A stretch of DNA of 34,967 nucleotides from Thiotrichaceae bacterium (GTDB taxonomy: Bacteria > Pseudomonadota > Gammaproteobacteria > Thiotrichales > Thiotrichaceae): contig JALSJU010000003.1 of the NCBI GenBank assembly GCA_026989145.1, forward strand, positions 1-34,967, read 5' to 3'. Position 1 is the stretch's first letter; each line of letters starts with the position of its first letter. Shown in pieces: positions 8,244 to 16,215 of the stretch. A model generated the notes under the pieces. It ran no database searches and was not told where the DNA came from. It saw nothing but the letters and a program-made list of their open reading frames with translations. Both the position numbers and the translations under genes were made by a program.

Positions 8244-8387
8244 AAACGGTTTTCTCTATTAACACTGATAAGCCACTATTTCCCAGCAGAAGCTTGAGTA
8301 TTTACCCCGAACACACTAATTAGCTTCTTCTAGCCGAGAAAAAACTTTATTATACATCTTCGTAAGTTCTTAGATGTGAAAACAACA

Positions 8388-11300
8388 ATGAAAAAAACAA
8401 CACCTTTTCCCTTCATTCCTTTGTTGTTAAGTATGTTATTAAGCGTTCTATTCAACGTTTCTCTTAACGCGACTCCTTTACAGAAAAATGACGTGCCAGA
8501 GCCACTCAAACCGTGGGTTGAGTGGGCGCTTTTTGGACAAGAAAAACAAGATTGTACACGTGCTTTTAACAACAACGATGTTGTTTATTGTGCTTGGCCA
8601 TCCCGTTTAAAGTTAAACTTAAACGACAAGCAAGGTGATTTCACACAGAGTTGGGAAGTCCTTGCTCCCACATGGGTAAGACTGCCTGGCGACCAGCAAC
8701 AATGGCCTCATGCGGTAAAGGTTAATAATCAAGAAGCTGTTGTGGTAGACCGACGTGGTTATCCCTCGCTAAAACTGCCAATAGGTAGCCATGTCATTAG
8801 CGGTAATTTCTTATGGGATGATTTGCCAGACTCAATTTTACTTCCTCCTACCACTGGAATAGTAGAAATTAGCCGTGACGGCAAGATAATTGACTTCCCA
8901 CAAATAAACCAACAGGGAAAACTGTGGTTAGCGAAAACCACACAACAAAAAAATATTCAAGATGCTTTAGATGTACAAGTTTACCGTAAGGTAGATGATG
9001 GGCATCCCATGCAAGTGCATACTCGATTGATTTTAAATGTCTCAGGTAGTTCACGTGATGCCACCTTTCCTAAGCTACAACTTAAAGGCTTTACTCCGCT
9101 TAAATTAAACAGCCAGCTACCTGCCAAGATCAACCGTCGAGGAGATCTACACATTCAAGTACGCCCTGGTAACTGGCAAATAGACTTAGTATCATATAAA
9201 ACGGGCATCATTAATGAGCTATCTGCGGCAACATCAAGCCCCCCCTTACCCACGCAAGAGGTTTGGGTTTTTAATTCAAATCCTGCTCTGCGCTTAACAG
9301 AATTAAGCGGTGTACCTTCTATTGATTCTAGGCAAACACGTTTGCCTCAAGAATGGCAATCCTTGCCAGCCTACTTGGTTAAAACAAATAACACCTTAAA
9401 GATCAAGACACTACAGCGCGGCAGCGAATCCCCTAAACCTAATCGCTTAACCTTGCAACGCGTGATATGGATGGATTTTGATGGTAAAGGTTACACGACC
9501 AATGACCACATAAAGGGCACAATGACACGTGATTGGCGCTTAACAAGCAAGCCAGAACTGAAAATTGGGTCAGCAACGATGGATGCGAACCCACAATTTA
9601 TTACCACACTCGGTAATGGTGAGGAACGAGGTATTGAAGTTCGTCGTGGTCAAATCAATTTAGAGACCGTCAATCGTTATACTCAATCCTCGCAAACGCT
9701 TCCTGTTAATGGCTGGCAACAAGATTTCCAAAGTGTTAATACCACCCTGTACCTTGCTCCTGGCTGGAAAATATTTTCTGCACATGGCGCTGATAATTTA
9801 CCTGATACATGGCTACAAAGTTGGACATTGTTAGATTTATTTTTGGTACTCATTATCGCCATTTCAATCGCGCGATTATGGGACTGGAAATGGGGGTTAT
9901 TTGCATTATTCACAATGATCCTTATCTGGCATGAGACTAATGCGCCTAAATATATCTGGATAAACCTTATCATTGCAATCGCACTGCTTAGAGTATTACC
10001 TGCGGGTTTTGCGAAAAAACTCGTCTGGAGTTATCGTAATATTAGTTTACTAGCGCTGTTGCTTATTGTTATTCCTTTCTCGGTTGCTCAAGTTCGCAAC
10101 GGCTTATACCCTCAACTAGGTTTATACGCTAACTATGATTCGCCTGTAAGTTCTTTCTCTCAATCCGATTACTCTCGTGGAATCGCTGCTGATGAAGTTG
10201 CTCCTATGCTTTCTGAGTCTATGGACTTTGAAAAAAAGATAATGAAGAAACGTGCGCCTCGATTACAAAAACCTAAGTATGAGACCAAAGTAAATAGCAT
10301 GATTGACCCTGACGCAACCATTCAAACAGGCCCTGGGCTACCAACGTGGGATTGGAAAGCAGTTAGGTTTATTTGGAATAGTCCTGTCAATCAAACACAG
10401 ACTTTGAAATTAAACCTTATTTCTCCTAAAGAAAATTTAGTGCTAAATTTTTTACGTGTTATGTTATTGCTACTCTTAATTTGGCGGCTACTACGCGTTA
10501 TTTCAACCGATGCAGACATGGGTAAGCCCCATGGAAAAGGGTTGATTCCTAGTATCGCTGGAATTTTCAAACGAAAAACAACAGTAAGTAAGAAAGTCAA
10601 AGATAATGTCAGTACAAGCTTAATGCTGTTACTTCCCTGCTTGCTAATGATTACTCCCTTAGATAAGGCACAAGCTGAAACTGAGCTGACAAAGCAAGAA
10701 GAAATTGTACAGCCCTCACCGTTACCAACTTTAGCCAATCCCAATAAAGCATTATCAGCAAGTTCTAGCTTCCCAAACGCACGACTCCTGAAAACACTGC
10801 GTCAACGCATGTTAGAAAAACCAGATTGTTTATCTGAGTGCGCGCAAATAGAAACAATGCGTTTAGAGTTATCAGAACAAGGAATAAATGTATTCTTAAA
10901 AATACATAGTGCCGCTAACGTTGCCGTACCACTACCGGGAAATGCAAACCAATGGAAACCAGAAAGCATATTACTAAACAGCCTTCCCGCCAAAAACCTG
11001 TATCGTGATAGCTCTGCCGTACTATGGTTGGGCTTACCCAAAGGTATTCATAACGTTGTATTACAAGGCAGGCTACCTGCCCAACCTCAAATACAATTTG
11101 CCTTACCGTTAACACCAAAATTTGTTGAGTGGAAAGGAACAGGCTGGTCGGTTGAAGGCATTCGTGAAAATAACATTCCTTCACAGCAACTACAACTAGT
11201 CCGCAATCAATCCACTAAAAAGGCTGAAGCGATAAAAACAGATTCAGATAGTACATCGCTGAGTAATTATTTACCTCCGCTGCTTCAAGTTGAGAGAACC

Positions 11301-12650
11301 TTTCACCTCGGTTTAGATTGGTTTGTTGATACACGAGTTATCCGGCTGTCACCGACCGGCTCACCTCTTAGTATGAAAATCCCTTTGTTAAAAGGTGAGT
11401 CAATTCTCAGTAATGCTTACCCCATAAAAGACAATAAAGTTTTAATTTCTATGTCATCAAATCAACGTCAACTCACATGGCGCTCACAACTCCCCCCCAG
11501 TAATAAATTACAATTAAAGGCAACCGAAGAAAGGGGAATGATTGAAGAATGGAAATTAGACATTAGCCCAATATGGCACGTTGAAATCAATGGAATTCCT
11601 GAGGTTCATCAAGATAACCAACGCTCAGCATGGCTTCCAAAGTGGCAGCCTTGGCCGGGTGAAATAGTTGATTTAACGATTAGTCGACCTAATGGTGTCG
11701 CTGGGCGCACACTTACCATTGACCGCAGTATTTTAAATACTCGCGTTGGCAAGCGTTTAAGAGAGTCAACATTGACTTTAAAAATACGCAGTAGTCGAGG
11801 CGGACAACACCCAATTAAAATTCCCACGGGTGCTGAGTTAATCTCTGTCGAAATTAACGATGAGCTACAACCGGTAAAACAAAATAAAAATACTATCAGC
11901 TTACCCATAACCCCAGGGAAGCAAAAAATAACCTTAAAATGGCGCACAGCAGGAGAGATAAATACAAAAACTTCAGTACTTCCGGTTAATATTGGTGTCG
12001 AAAATGTTAATAGCAGCATCGCTCTTTCCCTTGGAAAAGATCGCTGGGTGCTATTTGCAAACGGCCCTTCTATGGGGCCAGCCGTTCTTTTCTGGGGTGT
12101 TTTACTGGTCATATTGATTGGCTCAATCCTTCTAGGAAGAGTCAAAGATTCACCACTAAAAGCATGGCAATGGTTTCTCTTAGGTGCAGGCTTAAGCTTG
12201 GCAACACCTATTATGATTATTCTTGTCGTTGGCTGGCTGCTTGCTTTAAGTTATCGACCTAAGTTACAGCATTTAAAAAGTCGCTGGCAGTTCAATACGA
12301 TCCAGATCTTATTAGTCATACTAACCTTCGTTGCTCTAGGCTCTTTATTTATCGCTTTGCAACAAGGTCTACTAGGCTACCCTGATATGCAAGTGACGGG
12401 AAATGGCTCTCACTCTGGAGAGTTACGCTGGTACCAAGATAGATCACCTGCCAACCTACCCCAGCCTTGGGTTTTATCTGTACCCTTATTGGCCTACCGA
12501 GTACTTATGCTACTCTGGGCGCTATGGTTAGCATTCTCATTAATAAACTGGCTACGAATGGGTTGGGAAAACTTTAGCACAGGTGGTTTATGGCGTAAGA
12601 AAATCTATTTCCCTAAGAAAAAAATGAATGATGATGTTGATGAGAAATGA
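8388..12650 (+). CDS. Very large multi-domain membrane protein of unknown function with internal duplication
   Basis: 1,420 residues from the ATG at 8388 (a GTG at 8376 adds four). I know of no named family function. Order, in approximate residues: signal peptide 1-28; periplasmic beta-rich region 40-475; four membrane helices 480-570; a second soluble stretch 575-680; one helix 686-706; a signal-like hydrophobic segment 743-763; a second beta-rich periplasmic region 790-1220; and four C-terminal helices (about 1230-1250, 1260-1290, 1303-1328, 1364-1390). The two beta regions resemble each other: LPGDQQQW near 103 and LPGNANQW near 853 sit in matching surroundings. The C-terminal GELRWYQDR and LLWALWLAFSLINWLRMGW look highly conserved. 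Monocistronic, 144 bases after a divergent nitroreductase. An envelope role is inferred only from topology. Confidence 0.85.
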   Translation: MKKTTPFPFIPLLLSMLLSVLFNVSLNATPLQKNDVPEPLKPWVEWALFGQEKQDCTRAFNNNDVVYCAWPSRLKLNLNDKQGDFTQSWEVLAPTWVRLPGDQQQWPHAVKVNNQEAVVVDRRGYPSLKLPIGSHVISGNFLWDDLPDSILLPPTTGIVEISRDGKIIDFPQINQQGKLWLAKTTQQKNIQDALDVQVYRKVDDGHPMQVHTRLILNVSGSSRDATFPKLQLKGFTPLKLNSQLPAKINRRGDLHIQVRPGNWQIDLVSYKTGIINELSAATSSPPLPTQEVWVFNSNPALRLTELSGVPSIDSRQTRLPQEWQSLPAYLVKTNNTLKIKTLQRGSESPKPNRLTLQRVIWMDFDGKGYTTNDHIKGTMTRDWRLTSKPELKIGSATMDANPQFITTLGNGEERGIEVRRGQINLETVNRYTQSSQTLPVNGWQQDFQSVNTTLYLAPGWKIFSAHGADNLPDTWLQSWTLLDLFLVLIIAISIARLWDWKWGLFALFTMILIWHETNAPKYIWINLIIAIALLRVLPAGFAKKLVWSYRNISLLALLLIVIPFSVAQVRNGLYPQLGLYANYDSPVSSFSQSDYSRGIAADEVAPMLSESMDFEKKIMKKRAPRLQKPKYETKVNSMIDPDATIQTGPGLPTWDWKAVRFIWNSPVNQTQTLKLNLISPKENLVLNFLRVMLLLLLIWRLLRVISTDADMGKPHGKGLIPSIAGIFKRKTTVSKKVKDNVSTSLMLLLPCLLMITPLDKAQAETELTKQEEIVQPSPLPTLANPNKALSASSSFPNARLLKTLRQRMLEKPDCLSECAQIETMRLELSEQGINVFLKIHSAANVAVPLPGNANQWKPESILLNSLPAKNLYRDSSAVLWLGLPKGIHNVVLQGRLPAQPQIQFALPLTPKFVEWKGTGWSVEGIRENNIPSQQLQLVRNQSTKKAEAIKTDSDSTSLSNYLPPLLQVERTFHLGLDWFVDTRVIRLSPTGSPLSMKIPLLKGESILSNAYPIKDNKVLISMSSNQRQLTWRSQLPPSNKLQLKATEERGMIEEWKLDISPIWHVEINGIPEVHQDNQRSAWLPKWQPWPGEIVDLTISRPNGVAGRTLTIDRSILNTRVGKRLRESTLTLKIRSSRGGQHPIKIPTGAELISVEINDELQPVKQNKNTISLPITPGKQKITLKWRTAGEINTKTSVLPVNIGVENVNSSIALSLGKDRWVLFANGPSMGPAVLFWGVLLVILIGSILLGRVKDSPLKAWQWFLLGAGLSLATPIMIILVVGWLLALSYRPKLQHLKSRWQFNTIQILLVILTFVALGSLFIALQQGLLGYPDMQVTGNGSHSGELRWYQDRSPANLPQPWVLSVPLLAYRVLMLLWALWLAFSLINWLRMGWENFSTGGLWRKKIYFPKKKMNDDVDEK

Positions 12651-12665
12651 CGGCATAGGTGAGAA

Positions 12666-13613
12666 CTAGTTATAAAGATTCTGCTTTCCTTCGGGTCTCG
12701 TCCTATACCATTTTAATAGCCACATATACTGAGCAGGGTGTTGCTGAATTAATCGCTCTAAGGCTTGATTTAATTGACTGGCATCCGCATTAGCATCTTT
12801 GCTAGGATAATTTTGTAAGGCCGGAGAAATTTCTAAAATATATTTTTTCCTTACTGGGTCATACCAAGAGAATGCTGGCAAAGCAGTTGCTTTTCCTAGT
12901 TTCGCCAATCGCGCTGTAGTGGTTAATGTGGCTTTTAGTTTGCCAAAAAAGGGGACAAAAACAGCGTTTTCTTTACCTAAATCTTCATCAGGCAAAAAAA
13001 TCATTAGCCGGCAAGGGCTTAAAGACTTTACCAATTTACGCAAGCCTTCCTCACGCGATACCACAAAGGCTACATGCCGGCACCTTGCTTTGGCGATCAT
13101 CCAATCCATGACTGCATTTTTTGAGCTTTTGTAAGAGCCAAATGTTTCGTAGTGAAAACCTAAGGCAGCAGGGCCAAACTCCAACATTACACTATGCGCT
13201 AATAAGATGATAATGCTTTTATTGTCTGCTAAGGCTTGATCGATATGTTGTTTTCCTGAGATTTCAACTTTCCTCTCAAGTCGTTTTTGACTGGCAAAAA
13301 ACAGTAAACTGTAATCAACTAAAGCACAGCCGTACCATTCTAAGTGATCTTTAATTAATGACTCTAACGCAGCTGTAGATAGATCGGGAAAAGCTATTTC
13401 TAGGTTGGTCTTAACCACGTTGTAACGTTTCTTTTTTTTATTCGTATAAATTGCATTACCCACTTTTCGACCGAGATAGTGTCGTGAGGAGTCGGGTAAT
13501 TGGGCGATAATAAAAGCCACGCCTAAACCGAACCAAGTCAACCAATAACGCGGGTGCAACAAGGCTAAGCTAAATGTGATGCCACAATTTTCAGCCACGA
13601 TATTTATACGCAA
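12666..13613 (-). CDS. Lipid A acyltransferase family protein (LpxL/HtrB-like)
   Basis: 315 residues. The N-terminal segment LLHPRYWLTWFGLGVAFIIAQLP is the typical start of LpxL/LpxM/HtrB proteins (one membrane anchor). The catalytic HX4E motif is LLAHSVMLEFG, and IFLPDEDLGKENAVFVPFFG and AQYMWLLKWYRTRPEG match later blocks of the family. It would add a secondary acyl chain to lipid A or a related glycolipid at the inner membrane face. The annotated ATG lies inside the end of the preceding molybdopterin-binding gene (23-base overlap); a start nearer residue 9-15 is possible since the family usually begins shortly before HPRYW. Which acyl chain or position it uses cannot be told. Confidence 0.87.
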   Translation of the reverse strand: MRINIVAENCGITFSLALLHPRYWLTWFGLGVAFIIAQLPDSSRHYLGRKVGNAIYTNKKKKRYNVVKTNLEIAFPDLSTAALESLIKDHLEWYGCALVDYSLLFFASQKRLERKVEISGKQHIDQALADNKSIIILLAHSVMLEFGPAALGFHYETFGSYKSSKNAVMDWMIAKARCRHVAFVVSREEGLRKLVKSLSPCRLMIFLPDEDLGKENAVFVPFFGKLKATLTTTARLAKLGKATALPAFSWYDPVRKKYILEISPALQNYPSKDANADASQLNQALERLIQQHPAQYMWLLKWYRTRPEGKQNLYN

Positions 13614-14340
13614 TATTCATTGCATCCAATTGATTTTCTAGCCACTGCCCTGCTTCATCAACCTTAACTTGCCTGCCTTTTAAACCAAAATCAATCAGCT
13701 CACCTCGGCGTTGTGTATTTGGCAAACTAGACAAGCGTACTTCTGGAAACGTTGCCAACAGCGTATTCATCATGTCTAACAGAGTACTTTCAGGAACACC
13801 GAGAATATCCCAACGCACGTCAACATCCGGGTGTTCATTAAACAGGTGAGAATAATGTGTATCCAACACCCACTCCAGCATCGGCCACGACATATTCGGA
13901 AAACCAGGTACAAAATGATGATGAACCACTTTAAAACCTGGCACACGGTTAATGCTATTAGGGATGAGGCTCGCACCTACAGGAAAATCACTCATTAATA
14001 TTCGATTGGGGTAGGCGCGTTCGCCAAACTGATCTTCAATGATGGCTTGTGCCTCGGCATGCCTCTCCAGTTTTACACCAAATGCGCGCGCCGCACTAGC
14101 ACGGGTTAAATCATCTGGGGTTGCGCCGATGCCACCAAAACTAAAAACGACATCATTTGTGGGAATTGTTTGTTGCAAAGTGCCCACGATTTCATCTTCT
14201 GTATCACCAATTATGCGTACCCAACTTAACGCCAACCCCCGTGCTTTTAACAGTTCAATCACTTTTGCCATGTGCTTGTCTTGGCGGGATCCATTAAGGA
14301 GTTCATCGCCAATAAGAATAATGCCAAATTGTTGGTTCAT
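13591..14340 (-). CDS. Molybdopterin-binding (MoaB/MogA-like) domain protein of the CinA N-terminal type
   Basis: 249 residues. The MoCF-binding fold is shown by FGIILIGDELLNGSRQDKH at the N-terminus and FSFGGIGATPDDLTR at about 87-101, the GGxGxTxDD substrate loop. This is the arrangement of the N-terminal COG1058 domain of CinA, but the C-terminal nicotinamide-nucleotide amidase domain is absent, so it is the stand-alone form found in many proteobacteria. These have been considered ADP-ribose pyrophosphatase or molybdopterin-related; the role here is open. It overlaps hemH by 4 bases upstream and the LpxL-like gene downstream, so the three form one transcript. Confidence 0.85.
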   Translation of the reverse strand: MNQQFGIILIGDELLNGSRQDKHMAKVIELLKARGLALSWVRIIGDTEDEIVGTLQQTIPTNDVVFSFGGIGATPDDLTRASAARAFGVKLERHAEAQAIIEDQFGERAYPNRILMSDFPVGASLIPNSINRVPGFKVVHHHFVPGFPNMSWPMLEWVLDTHYSHLFNEHPDVDVRWDILGVPESTLLDMMNTLLATFPEVRLSSLPNTQRRGELIDFGLKGRQVKVDEAGQWLENQLDAMNIAYKYRG

Positions 14341-15506
14341 AACTTGGCGCCTTTTTTCTTGGCGAGATCAACGCTTAACTTTCCGAGTGTTTGTTGATTC
14401 GCATCCGACCAGTTTGGATCAGCCTCCTTCCAGCCCTGCGTATGCTGTTGTACTAAATCAGCTAAGGCGTTGATATGAGAAGAGGCATCGTTAAGTGCCG
14501 GAATGTAGCTATATTCCTCCCCACCCGCTGCCATAAAATAGCCACGGTTTTCCATATTAATTTCCTCCAACGTTTCTAAACAATCTGCTGGAAACCCTGG
14601 ACACATCACATCAACACTTTTAACACCTTTTTTTGGTAGGCATTTTAAGGTGCTTTCGGTGTACGGTTTAAGCCATTCTGCTTTGCCAAAGCGCGACTGA
14701 AACGTAAGCCGCCACTGCCCCTCTTGTAAGCCCAATTTTTCTGCCAGTAAACGCCCTGTTTTATGACATTGGCAAAAGTAGGGATCACCCAAATCTAAAT
14801 TACGTTTTGGCAAACCATGAAAGGACATTAACAATACATCGTTTTGCCCTTCTTTATTCCAATGAGTGTTAACACTTTCTGCCAGTGCATCAATGTAACT
14901 GGGTGCATCATGGTATTGCATGATGTAGCGCATTTCAGGAATCCAACGCCACGTTTTTAACACCTTGTTAATTGCATCAAAACTGGTTGCCGTGGTTGTT
15001 GCGGAATATTGCGGATACAGGGGTAAGACTAATAGTCGATGCACGCCTTTTTCTTTTAAGGTCGTTAAAGCTGTTTTAATATTGGGGTTGCCATAGCGCA
15101 TTGCTAGCTCAATATGCACGGGGCCGTTAATGCGTGATTTAATTTCCTGTTGCAATAAATCCGCCTGACGTTGTGAATAATGTAATAACGGCGAGCCTTG
15201 ATCCAGCCAGATTTTTTTGTAATTTTCAGCACTTTTTGCGGGGCGCTTTGGCAGAATCAAGCCATATAAAATAGGCAACCAAGCAAACCGTGGTATTTCA
15301 ATCACTCTAGGGTCCGCTAAAAATTCAGCCAAATATTTTCGTACCGATGCAGTTGTTGGCTCATCAGGTGTTCCTAAATTAACCAGTAACACGCCGATAC
15401 TTTCTGCCTTGCCATGAAAAAATGACTTATCGCTGATAACTTTTGCCACTTGTTGCCACACCCTATACTTAAAAAATTGAAAACAAAGAAAAACTAAGAA
15501 TAACAC
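14337..15506 (-). CDS. hemH: Ferrochelatase
   Basis: 389 residues as the longest frame (GTG start at 15506); family homology begins at about residue 37 with GVLLVNLGTPDEPT, so the true start is probably one of the internal GTG codons (residues about 15 or 20) rather than the first. It inserts Fe2+ into protoporphyrin IX. The metal-site block is LLMSFHGLPKRNLDLGDPYFCQCH and the second is CPGFPADCLETLEEI, with the catalytic Glu in LEEI. SSH-like RKYLAEFLADPRVIEIP near the start is also conserved. Length after trimming is about 350, close to E. coli HemH plus a C-terminal extension rich in Lys. First gene of the hemH-cinA-like-lpxL-like transcript. Confidence 0.95.
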   Translation of the reverse strand: MLFLVFLCFQFFKYRVWQQVAKVISDKSFFHGKAESIGVLLVNLGTPDEPTTASVRKYLAEFLADPRVIEIPRFAWLPILYGLILPKRPAKSAENYKKIWLDQGSPLLHYSQRQADLLQQEIKSRINGPVHIELAMRYGNPNIKTALTTLKEKGVHRLLVLPLYPQYSATTTATSFDAINKVLKTWRWIPEMRYIMQYHDAPSYIDALAESVNTHWNKEGQNDVLLMSFHGLPKRNLDLGDPYFCQCHKTGRLLAEKLGLQEGQWRLTFQSRFGKAEWLKPYTESTLKCLPKKGVKSVDVMCPGFPADCLETLEEINMENRGYFMAAGGEEYSYIPALNDASSHINALADLVQQHTQGWKEADPNWSDANQQTLGKLSVDLAKKKGAKL

Positions 15507-15539
15507 GTTCGATTAGACGAATGGATAGGATAATCGCTA

Positions 15540-15789
15540 CTAGCCCGGAAGTTTCATGAAGGGAATGGAGTTTCTGGAAAAACTCAGCAAAACAAATTGT
15601 ACAAATATCGTGAAAGTCATAGCAGAGCTATGGCTTGAACGATTTTGTGCAATATGTGAAGCTGATTTTTTCAGAAAACCATTCAGGTACAAACTGTAAT
15701 CTGAAAAATCGTTATTTTGCACTCTCAAGTCTTTGACATAATGAATTATCCCCCGAATAACAACCGACTTCATGAAATATCCGGGCTAG
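15540..15789. mobile_element. MITE 1: 250-bp inverted-repeat element with CTAG at both ends
   Basis: The left end (15540-15561) and the inverted right end (15768-15789) match at 20 of 22 positions; the left end reads CTAGCCCGGAAGTTTCATGA. No transposase is encoded; a 77-codon minus-strand frame inside is not protein-like. If CTAG is a 4-bp target duplication, the element proper is 15544-15785 (242 bp) with ends starting CCCGG. It contains a smaller internal inverted repeat (GATTTTTTCAGA against TCTGAAAAATC). CTAG fits the YTAR target of the IS5 group, but CTAG is palindromic and could equally belong to the repeat. Confidence 0.85.
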
Positions 15790-15792
15790 CCC

Positions 15793-15821
15793 TTATCTTT
15801 TGGCTAAGAGACGTTTATAAT
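15793..15821 (+). promoter_or_regulatory. Candidate promoter of rpoZ-spoT-ridA
   Basis: TATAAT at 15816-15821 preceded at 17 bp by TTATCT (15793-15798), a weak -35. The -35 starts only 4 bp beyond the end of MITE 1, so the sequence upstream of the -35 is now element DNA. Confidence 0.5.
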
Positions 15822-15830
15822 AAAAGTATC

Positions 15831-15858
15831 CGAAGTGATTAAAAGTAATCAAACTTCG
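15831..15858 (+). promoter_or_regulatory. Hairpin in the rpoZ 5' leader
   Basis: CGAAGTGATT (15831-15840) pairs with AATC and, after a two-base AA bulge, with ACTTCG (to about 15857), leaving an AAAAGT loop. No T-run follows, so it is not a terminator. It lies about 30 bases before the rpoZ ATG, outside the ribosome binding region, and could be an RNA stability or regulatory element. No known riboswitch is recognised. Confidence 0.35.
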
Positions 15859-15888
15859 CCAACGAACAACCCAAACAGGTAAAACATT

Positions 15889-16152
15889 ATGGCACGAGTA
15901 ACCGTTGAAGATTGTCTAAAACACGTTGAAACAAATTATGACTTGGTAATACAGGCAGCTAAGCGCGCACGCGAGTTAGCCGATGGTGCACCAGCACTGC
16001 TTGAAGAAGAAGGCGACAAACCAATTGTAATAGCATTGCGTGAAATTGCTGAAGACATCAAACCAGAAGATGTGTTTGAGGTTGAAGCACCGAGCGAAAT
16101 GACATTAGACCAAGACCAAAGCCAAGAACCACTCGAAATCTCTGTTGGTTAA
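15889..16152 (+). CDS. rpoZ: RNA polymerase omega subunit
   Basis: 87 residues. [19 protein letters not shown] followed by [15 protein letters not shown] and [14 protein letters not shown] is the standard omega sequence. Omega helps fold the beta' subunit and in proteobacteria forms part of a ppGpp binding site on RNA polymerase. It is followed after 63 bases by spoT, the usual proteobacterial order. The acidic Gln/Glu-rich tail (about 70-87) is variable across the family. Confidence 0.96.
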   Translation: MARVTVEDCLKHVETNYDLVIQAAKRARELADGAPALLEEEGDKPIVIALREIAEDIKPEDVFEVEAPSEMTLDQDQSQEPLEISVG

Positions 16153-16215
16153 TTTTTTTGATTCGTTAATTACTCTTTTTAAAATTAGGAGCACTGAGAC
16201 GAATTAACAGTAAAA

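Noticed and set aside
8376-8387. GTG start at 8376 for the large membrane protein
   Set aside because: Adds only four residues before a typical signal peptide start MKKTTPF at 8388; cannot be excluded but is less likely.
10391-10744. 117-codon minus-strand frame in the large membrane protein gene
   Set aside because: Shadow frame without start signal or recognisable motif.
11609-12145. 178-codon minus-strand frame within the large membrane protein gene
   Set aside because: Antisense shadow of a frame with strong coding character and conserved motifs; sequence is low-complexity and membrane-like only by reverse complement.
14039-14473. 144-codon plus-strand frame opposite the cinA-like and hemH genes
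   Set aside because: Overlaps two well-supported genes on the other strand; composition is that of a shadow frame.
15540-15773. 77-codon minus-strand frame inside MITE 1
   Set aside because: Lies fully within an inverted-repeat element, has no ribosome binding site or protein-like composition.
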